Assembly: GCA_026014725.1 (NCBI GenBank)
Contig: JAOZHV010000052.1
Coordinates: 124,001-188,000, forward strand
DNA from: Candidatus Bathyarchaeota archaeon
GTDB taxonomy: Archaea; Thermoproteota; Bathyarchaeia; Bathyarchaeales; Bathycorpusculaceae
Direction of reading: 5' to 3'
DNA: 64,000 nucleotides
The position numbers and the translations under genes were made by a program. A model generated the notes under the pieces. The model was not told the DNA's origin. It ran no database searches and saw only the letters and a program-made list of their open reading frames with translations. Of this stretch, positions 33,741-41,963 are shown piece by piece. How positions within the stretch are numbered: position 1 is the first letter of the stretch; the number at the start of each line of letters is the position of its first letter.

Positions 33741-36155
33741 TTGGTCAACAAGTTACCAATAGAGAAATTGAGAAACGTTTGTGATGCAAGTTTTATGCAG
33801 TGCGAATCAACCAAAAACCTGCAACCCCTAAGCGAAATTATCGGACAAGAAAGAGCCGTTCGCGCTCTCAAATTTGGACTCGGCATCAAAAATAACGGCT
33901 TTAACATGTACGTTGCAGGTTACCCCGGCACAGGAAGAAAAACCGCCACTAAAAACTTCGTTGAAGCCCAAGCTAAAACACAGCCTGTTCCGCCAGACTG
34001 GTGCTACGTAAACAATTTCAGCGATCAATATGAACCAAAAGCTATTCAACTGCCAGCGGGAAAGGGCAAAGAATTCAAAGAAGACATGAAGAACTTTATC
34101 GAAAACATAAGAACTGCACTGCCAAAGGCTTTTGAAAGCGAAGACTACATCGCCAGAAGAGAATCAACACTCAAAGGACTCGAAAACCAAAGAAAACAAC
34201 TAATCCAAGAACTAAACGCAAAAGCCCAACACGAAGGATTCGTAATCCAAACAACACCCATCGGCATCCTGCTCATCCCAGTTTTAGACGGCAAACCACT
34301 AAGCGAAGAAGAAATTCTAGCCTTACCCCAAAGCATGAAAAACAGGCTTCAGGAAAAACGCGAACATCTCGAGAAAGAGTTCACTAACACCATGAGACAA
34401 CTCATTGACATGGAAAGGCAAATCCATGAAGCCCTCAACAAGCTAAACAAAGAAGTTGCCCTCTACGCCATCGGCAACCAAGTGCAGAATCTCATGGAGA
34501 AATACAAGGCTCTATCTGAAGTTACAGCTTACCTTAAGGCTGTAGAAAAAGATATCCTAGACAATCTACAGCAGTTTGTAGGAAGAGGAGAACGAAAACA
34601 GCAACTTTCCCTCCAGATGCCATGGATGCGCGAAGAACCATTCAGAAAATACGAAGTCAACGTTGTCATCGACAACTCGGAAACCACGGGTGCGCCAGTA
34701 GTTATGGAAACCAATCCGACTTACCACAATCTTTTGGGCAAAACAGAAAAAGAAGCCCAGTTTGGTGCGCTCACAACAGACTTTACTATGATTCGAGGTG
34801 GTTCAATACATAAAGCAAACGGTGGATACCTTATAATTCCAGTTGAGGACCTGTTAAGAAACCCCTTCTCATATGACGGTTTAAAACGAGACCTAAAAGA
34901 CGAAAGCATAGTCATAGAAGAACCAGAAGAACGCTACGGCTTTCTGAGCGTTAAAAGCCTCAAGCCGCAACCCATAAAATTAACCGCCAAAGTAATCCTC
35001 ATTGGTAACCCCTACATTTACCAAATGCTTTTCCAGCTTGACCCTGACTTTCGAGAGCTCTTCAAAATCAAAGCAGAATTCGACACAACGATGCCCCGAA
35101 CAGAAGAAAAAATCAAAAAGTATGCGGCTTTTGTTTGCATGCTCTGCGAAAAAGAAAACCTCAAGCACCTTGATGGCTCAGGATTAGCCAAACTTGTTGA
35201 ATACAGTTCAAGAATTGTCGAAGACCAATACAAACTGTCAACTCAATTCTCCAACATCGCCGACATCATCCGAGAATCAAACTATTATGCCACACAAGAA
35301 AACTCCCAGCACATAACAGGCGAACACGTAAAGAAAGCCATAGAAGAAAAAATCTACCGCTCAAAACTCATACAAGAAAAAATCCAAGAAATGATACAAA
35401 GAGGATTCTTCCTAATAGACACCGTTGCAGAAAAAGTTGGCCAAGTCAACGGGTTAGCAGTCATGGGCTTAGGCGACTTCGCCTTTGGGAACCCCTCACG
35501 CGTAACAGCAAGCATCGGCTTAGGCAGAGAAGGCGTAATCGACATCGAGCGAGAATCAAAAATGGGTGGTCCAATCCACACTAAAGGTGTGCTGATCCTA
35601 AGCGGTTACATCAACGACAAGTATGCGCGCGATAAGCCGTTGAGTCTTTCCGCTCGGTTGGTTTTCGAACAAAACTATGAGGGAGTTGAGGGCGATAGTG
35701 CATCAAGCACAGAATTGTACGCTCTCCTGTCAGCGTTGTCTGGTCTACCGATTAAACAAAACATTGCGGTGACAGGCTCCGTTAACCAGAAAGGTGAAGT
35801 CCAAGCTATCGGCGGCGTGAACGAGAAAATTGAAGGATTCTTTGAAGTATGTAAAGCTAAAGGGCTAACTGGCGATCAGGGCGTTATGATTCCTGAAAGC
35901 AACGTGCAAAACCTTATGCTAAAAGAAGAAGTCATTGACGCTGTAAAAGCTGGCAAATTCAACATATACTCAGTAAAAACCATCGATGAAGGTATAGAAT
36001 TGCTTACTGGAACCAAAGCTGGGCAGAGGCAACCAGAAGGCGGCTTTGAAGAAGGGACAGTTAATTACCTTGTGGATAAGCAGCTCAGAGAGATGGCTGA
36101 TAGACTCAAAGGATACCTGTCTTTTGAGGTGCAAACCAAAAAAATGGAAAGCTAA
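33741..36155 (+). CDS. soluble Lon-like AAA+ protease (COG1067 type)
   Basis: 804 residues from a TTG preceded by GGAGAGG. AAA+ module with Walker A AGYPGTGRKTATKNF near residue 58, interrupted by a long coiled-coil insert (~120-280), then KANGGYLIIPVEDLL and a C-terminal S16 protease domain. The catalytic dyad is Ser653 (EGDSASS) and Lys696 (VNEKIEGF), 43 residues apart as in other Lon enzymes. No membrane segment, so it is unlike archaeal membrane LonB and closer to the soluble Lon-like proteins common in bacteria. Walker B is atypical (IIPVED). Confidence 0.88.
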   Translation: MVNKLPIEKLRNVCDASFMQCESTKNLQPLSEIIGQERAVRALKFGLGIKNNGFNMYVAGYPGTGRKTATKNFVEAQAKTQPVPPDWCYVNNFSDQYEPKAIQLPAGKGKEFKEDMKNFIENIRTALPKAFESEDYIARRESTLKGLENQRKQLIQELNAKAQHEGFVIQTTPIGILLIPVLDGKPLSEEEILALPQSMKNRLQEKREHLEKEFTNTMRQLIDMERQIHEALNKLNKEVALYAIGNQVQNLMEKYKALSEVTAYLKAVEKDILDNLQQFVGRGERKQQLSLQMPWMREEPFRKYEVNVVIDNSETTGAPVVMETNPTYHNLLGKTEKEAQFGALTTDFTMIRGGSIHKANGGYLIIPVEDLLRNPFSYDGLKRDLKDESIVIEEPEERYGFLSVKSLKPQPIKLTAKVILIGNPYIYQMLFQLDPDFRELFKIKAEFDTTMPRTEEKIKKYAAFVCMLCEKENLKHLDGSGLAKLVEYSSRIVEDQYKLSTQFSNIADIIRESNYYATQENSQHITGEHVKKAIEEKIYRSKLIQEKIQEMIQRGFFLIDTVAEKVGQVNGLAVMGLGDFAFGNPSRVTASIGLGREGVIDIERESKMGGPIHTKGVLILSGYINDKYARDKPLSLSARLVFEQNYEGVEGDSASSTELYALLSALSGLPIKQNIAVTGSVNQKGEVQAIGGVNEKIEGFFEVCKAKGLTGDQGVMIPESNVQNLMLKEEVIDAVKAGKFNIYSVKTIDEGIELLTGTKAGQRQPEGGFEEGTVNYLVDKQLREMADRLKGYLSFEVQTKKMES

Positions 36156-36295
36156 TGAACTATTGGCAAAAATCAGCTTCGTTAATTGCCTTATTTGACG
36201 AAAATGTTGTTTCTAACTGTTGATATTAAATCTTAATTCTTAATAATCAAAAGCTTTTTTACTGCTTTCAACCATTACAATGCAGTGGTGTACCC

Positions 36296-36484
36296 TTGAA
36301 AAGCAAGCATAAACGCCTCAGGCTTCTGCTTTTCCCCATATTCATCCCTATATTCATTATAGGATGGTGCATGAGTTTCTTTGGCGATAATCGGAGAGCA
36401 AAACAGAAGAAGCATAATACAAAAAACAAAGCGGACTTTAGCTTCATGCCAGCCATTTTTGAAAAGGAACAGGAAATTACATAA
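36296..36484 (+). CDS. small membrane protein, 62 residues
   Basis: TTG start at 36296. Basic N-terminus (MKSKHKRLR), one long hydrophobic helix (LLLFPIFIPIFIIGWCMSFFG) and a lysine-rich tail. The pattern P-I-F-I-P-x-F-I-x-G-W followed by FFG recurs in short archaeal membrane proteins of unknown role. No clear ribosome-binding site, which with TTG lowers confidence. Lies between Lon and the candidate structured RNA. Confidence 0.5.
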   Translation: MKSKHKRLRLLLFPIFIPIFIIGWCMSFFGDNRRAKQKKHNTKNKADFSFMPAIFEKEQEIT

Positions 36485-36538
36485 TAGTATCACTAATAAT
36501 ACATGCTTGTTGGCTGATGTCATACAACCACAATTCCA

Positions 36539-36545
36539 TTTATAG
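36539..36545 (+). promoter_or_regulatory. TATA box for the structured RNA candidate
   Basis: TTTATAG preceded by AATTCCA (BRE-like purine/pyrimidine context). An archaeal start site would be expected about 25 nt downstream, near 36568, about 30 nt before the 5' arm of the long stem at 36599. Confidence 0.4.
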
Positions 36546-36598
36546 TTGGCGAAGAGTTGTTATTTTGCGAGAAATAGCCATCCAAGAGGTACACCCAT

Positions 36599-36711
36599 GC
36601 TTGGCAGACCACCGTTAAACGGGACGCGCGTCGCCCAGACACCCTAAAGAAGGATTAGGGTTACTATTTTTGATTCGCGTTCTCGTCTTAAACTTGGGTG
36701 GTCTGCCAAGC
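36599..36711 (+). ncRNA. candidate structured RNA with 15-bp closing stem
   Basis: GCTTGGCAGACCACC (36599-36613) pairs perfectly with GGTGGTCTGCCAAGC (36697-36711). The enclosed 83 nt contains ACCCTAA/TTAGGGT (36641-36647 with 36655-36661, 7-nt loop) and a GC-rich CCGT/ACGG or GACG/CGTC hairpin near 36611-36632, giving a multi-branch fold. It does not match 5S rRNA, tRNA, SRP or RNase P that I can recognise. It sits in a gap of about 260 nt before the nuclease gene; it could be a free RNA or a leader of that gene. Confidence 0.5.
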
Positions 36712-36824
36712 CTACTTTTGGTTACAGCAGTTGCATATATGTTTAGTTGGTTTTTTCTATAGAATTTATAAGGGTTAGCTGCAATCATAATGCTGGGAAG
36801 CTAACGTTGAGTTATAAGGCAAAC

Positions 36825-37166
36825 ATGCATCCGAAGGTCAGCAAGGCAGAAATCGAAATATTCAAAGCCCTAAGCGTTGCTGGATTAACCAATGGCATGG
36901 TAACCCAAAAACCCATCATCCTGAAAACCACTATCCCTGACTTTTGCTGGATAAACAAGAAGAAAATCGTCTATATAGATGGACTTCCAGTTCATTCCAG
37001 CGATAAACAGCAACAGCGGGATGCCGAGATTTTTGATCTCTTGGAGGCTCAAGGCTGGGATGTGCTTAGGATTCCGTATGAGCCGCCTTTAACCGAGCAA
37101 GGTTTGCAAGAGATAGTTTTGACGATAAAACGTTTTTTGAACATTGACGAGGAAGACATTGAGTAA
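36825..37166 (+). CDS. VSR/DUF559-like endonuclease-fold protein
   Basis: 113 residues from ATG 36825 (frame open from 36747; TTG 36807 also possible). KVSKAEIEIFKAL then TTIPDFCWINKKKIVYIDG and RDAEIFDLLEAQGWDVLRIPY match the very-short-patch-repair endonuclease fold: a metal-binding Asp in PDF, a second acid in YIDG, and the helix plus strand W-x-V-L-R-I. Lysines replace some usual residues. It precedes top6B by 250 nt on the same strand, suggesting a DNA-related role. Activity not proven. Confidence 0.65.
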   Translation: MHPKVSKAEIEIFKALSVAGLTNGMVTQKPIILKTTIPDFCWINKKKIVYIDGLPVHSSDKQQQRDAEIFDLLEAQGWDVLRIPYEPPLTEQGLQEIVLTIKRFLNIDEEDIE

Positions 37167-37413
37167 ACGGGTTTTGTCAAGGGTCAGGTTCACATTACAA
37201 CATATCTGCAGATGATTTCGTGTTACCGAGCAACCTTTTTTTGAAAAATGTGTTATTTGACAGGTTCACGGTAAAAGTAACCATACACATAGCAATTTTC
37301 GTCTTTTGTAAACAAGGTTTTATTACTCAAATTGCAGTTAACTTAAAGAACCAGCAACCACATACCTAAACAAATTGTAAAACTAAAAACGGGGAAAGTG
37401 GTGTAAGCAGCAA

Positions 37414-38940
37414 GTGGCTCAAGCAACCTTTGAAGAAATAAGCGCATCAGATTTTTTTTACCGTAACCGAGACATTGCAGGCTTAACAAACCCATCACGA
37501 GCAATTTTCGTTGCTATACGAGAAATCGTGGAAAACTCGCTCGATGCAGCTGAAAGCCAAAAAATTCCTCCAGACATTTATGTGCGATTGTCGTTCGAAG
37601 GAGAAGCTACTAAAGACACGCAAATCTACCGATTAAGAGTTCAAGATAACGGTAGCGGAATACAACCTCGTTTCATTCCTTCAGCTTTTGGGCAGGTTCT
37701 CTACGGAAGCAAATACAAACTAAAACAAATGCGTGGAACGTTCGGTTTAGGCGGAAAAATGGCAGTTTTATACGGGCAAATTACGACTCATCAACCTGCG
37801 TTTATAACGTCTTGCACTGGGCAAACGAAAATTTACAGTTTCAAACTGATGATTGACATCCAGCGCAACCGCCCCATAATCCTTGACCGAAAAGTCCTCA
37901 TTAACAAGGACAACTGGCATGGCACCATCGTCGAATTTACCCTCGAAGGCGATTACCTGCGGGCTATGCCAAAAATTTTAGAGTATTTCAAGCAGACCGC
38001 CATGGTTAACCCATACGCCAACTTGACATTCGTTGACCCTAAAGGAAGGCTCTACAAGTTCACTCGCGCCACCACAAAAATGCCTGAGCCTCCCAAAGAA
38101 ACCATGCCGCACCCATACGGTGTTGACGTGGAACTGCTTCAGCGTCTTATCCAGATAACGTCATACAAAACTATGACTGATTTTCTAAAGGGTCATTTTC
38201 ACCGAGTTGGAGACATTACTGCACAAAAATTCCTCGAATTCAGTGCATTACCTCCCACGAAAAACCCCAAAAAATTATCTCATGAAGAAATAGTCCGCTT
38301 GATGCAGAACCTGAAGAAATTCAAGGAGTTCCTTCCACCGGACGCCAGTTGCCTCTCACCATTAGGCGAGGAATTGCTCAAAGCGGGTGTCACGAAGGAA
38401 CTTAAACCAGAATACCTCGTTGTGCACCAGCGCAAACCGGCCACGTACGCTGGACATCCATTTATCATAGAGATGGCGATGGCATACGGCGGCGAGGTAC
38501 CCAAACGGGAGAATTTTGTAATCTACCGCTTTGCCAACAAAATCCCCTTACTTTATGATGAAGCAAGCGATGTTTCTTACCGCGTAATCTCTACCATGAA
38601 TTGGCGACGCTACAAGGTTTCACCAGACATGCCAATCGCCATTGTAGTCCACATTTGCAGTACTAAAGTGCCCTACAAAACTGTTGGGAAAGAATTCATT
38701 GCTGACCGACCTGAAGTGCGCAGAGAAGTTGCGAATTCTCTACGTGAAGTTGCTCGTCAACTTCAGCATTTCCTCAGTCGCCAAGAGCATGTGCACATGG
38801 AAAAGAAGCGGCTGGGAATCTTCAGTAAATATCTTCCGAAAATTGCTCAGTTCGCAACCACTTTGGCGCAGGAAGAGAAAGTTCCAGATATAGAAAAACT
38901 CCTAAAGAGTGTGCAAAAATATGGAGCAGAAGAAAGTTAA
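37414..38940 (+). CDS. top6B: DNA topoisomerase VI subunit B
   Basis: 508 residues from GTG. GHKL ATPase: N-box EIVENSLDAAESQ (~45), G1 VQDNGSGI, G2 GTFGLGGKMAVLYGQ, followed by the H2TH-type linker and transducer domain with a lysine switch region (HICSTKVPYKTVGKEF). Forms A2B2 with Top6A and relaxes DNA by double-strand passage. Overlaps top6A. Confidence 0.95.
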   Translation: MAQATFEEISASDFFYRNRDIAGLTNPSRAIFVAIREIVENSLDAAESQKIPPDIYVRLSFEGEATKDTQIYRLRVQDNGSGIQPRFIPSAFGQVLYGSKYKLKQMRGTFGLGGKMAVLYGQITTHQPAFITSCTGQTKIYSFKLMIDIQRNRPIILDRKVLINKDNWHGTIVEFTLEGDYLRAMPKILEYFKQTAMVNPYANLTFVDPKGRLYKFTRATTKMPEPPKETMPHPYGVDVELLQRLIQITSYKTMTDFLKGHFHRVGDITAQKFLEFSALPPTKNPKKLSHEEIVRLMQNLKKFKEFLPPDASCLSPLGEELLKAGVTKELKPEYLVVHQRKPATYAGHPFIIEMAMAYGGEVPKRENFVIYRFANKIPLLYDEASDVSYRVISTMNWRRYKVSPDMPIAIVVHICSTKVPYKTVGKEFIADRPEVRREVANSLREVARQLQHFLSRQEHVHMEKKRLGIFSKYLPKIAQFATTLAQEEKVPDIEKLLKSVQKYGAEES

Positions 38941-40033
38941 GATAACTGAAAAAAAACAAGAGGTCCTCAGAGGACTTAAGACCTTCGGTGCTTCGATTTA
39001 TAATCAACTCAACCAAGGTGTATTCCCAACAGTAACAATGCCCAGCCGCTCCACTGAAAACATCACATACGATCCATCTCTGCGCCAATACATCCTTGGC
39101 GAAAAAAGTGTTGACAGAAGTGCCAGAAACATCCGCCACATTAAACCCTTCACCCAGCTTGCTTGGGTTGCAATGTTTAGTAATGAACTTACTAGTCAGC
39201 GTAAAACCTCAACGTTAAGAGATGTCTACTACTCCGCGCAAGCGTACGAAATGACATTTGCTGACCAGCAAGAATCAAACAACATAATCACAGACCTAGA
39301 AACTCTTACAGGTTTTGCACGAGAAGACTTCAGCATATTTCCCGAAGAACGCAGCGCAATTTTCGGCGACCTCGACATTGGCTATACTGTTCCCGGCTAT
39401 GAAGGCAAAACGGTGAATTTAACCAATCATCCTGACGGCGTACTCATTGGACCCGCCGTAACTTCTGCAGAGTTCATAAAAACCAGCGCTGACAAAGTCA
39501 TAGCCATCGAGAAAGGCGCGCTCTTCACCAGATTCATCGAAGAAAACGTCCACACCAAACACAAATCGTTGTTAATCTCATGCGGTGGACAAGCGCCAAG
39601 ACAAACCCGCAGTTTCATACGCCGACTGCACGACGAGCTTGGTCTCCCCGTATACATACTGACCGATGGCGACCCTTGGGGCATGCACATCGCCCAAGTC
39701 ATCATCTCAGGTTCAGCCAATGCTGCCCACTTAAGAGACTTAAACACGCCAGACGCTGTTTGGAGTGGAGTTTGGGCAAGTGACATCATCGAATACAAGT
39801 TGCCTACTGATCCGCTAGATGAAGTGGACATCAAACGTCTCTATGAACTGCAGAAAGACCCAAGATACCAAAACGACCCCGTTTGGCAACGCGAAATTAA
39901 ACTAGCCCTCAAGATTAGGCGTAAGACGGAACTTGAGGCTTTCAGCCGCTATGGCTTAACTTACATTGTAGATGAGTATTTGCCTACTAAACTGGAGCAG
40001 CAGCCAAACGGCGCAAACGGCAAGAAAAAGTAA
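38921..40033 (+). CDS. top6A: DNA topoisomerase VI subunit A
   Basis: 370 residues from ATG 38921; a GTG four codons earlier is possible. Winged-helix (CAP) domain with the catalytic tyrosine in TLRDVYYSAQ (~104) and Toprim domain with VIAIEKGALF and the metal site LTDGDPWGMHIA. Homologous to Spo11. Overlaps top6B by 20 nt, so subunits are coupled. The C-terminus is a polar Asn/Gly/Lys tail. Confidence 0.96.
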   Translation: MEQKKVKITEKKQEVLRGLKTFGASIYNQLNQGVFPTVTMPSRSTENITYDPSLRQYILGEKSVDRSARNIRHIKPFTQLAWVAMFSNELTSQRKTSTLRDVYYSAQAYEMTFADQQESNNIITDLETLTGFAREDFSIFPEERSAIFGDLDIGYTVPGYEGKTVNLTNHPDGVLIGPAVTSAEFIKTSADKVIAIEKGALFTRFIEENVHTKHKSLLISCGGQAPRQTRSFIRRLHDELGLPVYILTDGDPWGMHIAQVIISGSANAAHLRDLNTPDAVWSGVWASDIIEYKLPTDPLDEVDIKRLYELQKDPRYQNDPVWQREIKLALKIRRKTELEAFSRYGLTYIVDEYLPTKLEQQPNGANGKKK

Positions 40034-40141
40034 TTCTTTGCACTTTTTTACCATATTTAGACTTAAATTACACATCACTACCTTTCACACGATAAGAGTT
40101 TATCAACTCGACAGTAAATAGTAAAAGCTGAAGGTCAAGCA

Positions 40142-40966
40142 ATGAAAAAACAAATCAACTGGCAACTAATCTTTAAAGAATGCAAAACCCAGATAGAAGC
40201 AGGCATCATCCCACACTTAACAACTCTGCGTCAACCGCAACCTGACTTAGGCAGAGGCGCTGGCGGAGACGCCGTGAAACCCGTGGATTTAGCCGCGGAA
40301 ACGGCAATCATTAAAACGTTACAGCAACACGGTGTTTCTTTCACGCTGGTCAGCGAGGAGTCAGGCATAAAAGAGTTCGGCAACTCAGCCAAAGAGTGTT
40401 ATGTAACCGTTGACCCTATTGACGGCACAACGAACCTGATGCATGGGTTGCCCTTTTACGCTTCCTCTATCGCGGTTTCACATAAGCCTGAACTTGCCGA
40501 TGTTTATGCTGCTTTGGTTGCTGATCTCGCCCACGGTATAACTTATACAGCGTTTAAAGGAGAAGGCGCCTACCGTGACGGCGAAAGAATCTCAACATCA
40601 AAAAACACCTCTTTGGATGAAGCATGCTTGGGCTTGGACATAAACAATTATCAAGCCAAACCCATGCTTCCTAAGGTTAGTGCTCTAATCGAGAAGACAA
40701 GGCACATTCGACATTTTGGCGCCAACGCCCTAGAAGTCTGCTACGTTGCAGATGGCTCAACAGATGCCTTCATTGATTTGCGGGGGAAAATTCGCACGAC
40801 TGATGTTGCCGCTGGCTTTCTTATCGTTAAAGAAGCCGGTGGAATAGTAAGCACGGCAGACAATAAAGAAATAAACGTTGGGCTTGACCCTAAACAGAGC
40901 CTGAGTTTTATTGCTTCAGGCAACGCGGAGCTTCACAAAAAAATCTTAAATTTGGTAAAACCCTAA
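40142..40966 (+). CDS. inositol monophosphatase-family phosphatase
   Basis: 274 residues. Metal site motifs LVSEESG and VDPIDGTTNLMHGLPFYAS; the second motif W-D-x-A-A-G is TTDVAAGFLIVKEAGG, with T in place of W. Archaeal members hydrolyse inositol-1-phosphate or fructose-1,6-bisphosphate; some family members serve as histidinol-phosphatase, a step not otherwise represented here, but there is no evidence for it. Adjacent to and translationally coupled with the phosphoesterase gene. Confidence 0.88.
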   Translation: MKKQINWQLIFKECKTQIEAGIIPHLTTLRQPQPDLGRGAGGDAVKPVDLAAETAIIKTLQQHGVSFTLVSEESGIKEFGNSAKECYVTVDPIDGTTNLMHGLPFYASSIAVSHKPELADVYAALVADLAHGITYTAFKGEGAYRDGERISTSKNTSLDEACLGLDINNYQAKPMLPKVSALIEKTRHIRHFGANALEVCYVADGSTDAFIDLRGKIRTTDVAAGFLIVKEAGGIVSTADNKEINVGLDPKQSLSFIASGNAELHKKILNLVKP

Positions 40967-41808
40967 TGCTGAATTTGCTCTTGCCTCACCCTGCAGCCCT
41001 CATAAAAACCGAAAAAACCAGAACACTCCTTATCGCTGATCCTCATCTGGGCTGGGAAAACTCTCTGCAAGAAAAAGGTATCCATGTGCCAAGCCAAACC
41101 CAGAAAATCCTAAACAAGCTCATCTCGATTATTACCAAGTACAAGCCTGACAAGCTGGTTATTCTTGGTGACGTGAAGTACACTGTTGTTTCCAGCGAAC
41201 TGGGTGAATGGCAGGACATCCCTGACTTTTTTGCCAAACTGCAAGACCACATCAGCGACATAGCCATTGTACGTGGTAACCATGACGCTAACCTTGAACC
41301 ACTCTTGCCAGAGAAAATCTCGCTCTTGCCTGCAACAGGAACCGTTATCGGTGATGTCGGAGTTTTTCATGGACACAAATGGCCTTCTCCAGCCATACTT
41401 GGCTGTAAAACGCTGGCTATGGGGCACCTGCATCCAGTGGTTGTTTTCCGTGACCCAGCAGGCTTTAAGATTACACGGCAAGTCTGGATGAGAGCAGGTT
41501 GCAAAGCCGAAGCCTTAGCAAAAATTCTCCTGCAAAAACACGGCATAAAAATCGAGGGTTCAGTTGCCCAAACACTACAGAAGCACTACAACGTTAAACC
41601 AAAAGCGAATGAACTGATTATTATGCCCAGTTTCAGCGATTTCTTGGGTGGCAGACCAGTAAACGAAACAAAACCACGAAAAGAAATCGGAGCGGAAGCC
41701 CTCATTGGACCTGTGTTGCGCTCGGAAGCAATCGATGTGGATGACGCTGAATTGTATCTTTTGGATGGCACTTACCTTGGGACTCTAAACCAGCTAAGGA
41801 AACTATAA
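40966..41808 (+). CDS. archaeal calcineurin-like metallophosphoesterase
   Basis: 280 residues. Motifs IADPHLGWE, VILGDVKYT, IVRGNHDAN, VFHGHKWP and AMGHLHPV give the five-motif two-metal site. It corresponds to the archaeal SbcD-related family (TIGR00024). The ~60-residue C-terminal part (MPSFSDFLGGRPV, LYLLDGTYLGTL) is characteristic of that family. Start overlaps the IMPase stop by 1 nt. Substrate unknown. Confidence 0.88.
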   Translation: MLNLLLPHPAALIKTEKTRTLLIADPHLGWENSLQEKGIHVPSQTQKILNKLISIITKYKPDKLVILGDVKYTVVSSELGEWQDIPDFFAKLQDHISDIAIVRGNHDANLEPLLPEKISLLPATGTVIGDVGVFHGHKWPSPAILGCKTLAMGHLHPVVVFRDPAGFKITRQVWMRAGCKAEALAKILLQKHGIKIEGSVAQTLQKHYNVKPKANELIIMPSFSDFLGGRPVNETKPRKEIGAEALIGPVLRSEAIDVDDAELYLLDGTYLGTLNQLRKL

Positions 41809-41963
41809 AGACAAATAGGAATAGGTTACTACTACGTACATCCCAACGCTGGTCTGCTGATGGATAATACCACGTACATCTCAAAACTTAGTTTGTACGT
41901 AGGTTCATTTTCCTTAATTTACGCAGTAGACATTCGCGCCTCAGATATGTGCGCACAGCTTTT

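Noticed and set aside
36747-36824. Longer form of the VSR-like nuclease starting at 36747
   Set aside because: The extra residues (IEFIRVSCNHNAG) do not resemble the family and overlap the spacer after the structured RNA; ATG 36825 starts the conserved region.
40142-40966. IMPase as the missing histidinol-phosphatase of the his operon
   Set aside because: Only the family is consistent; it is 22 kb away and coupled to a phosphoesterase, so there is no positive evidence.
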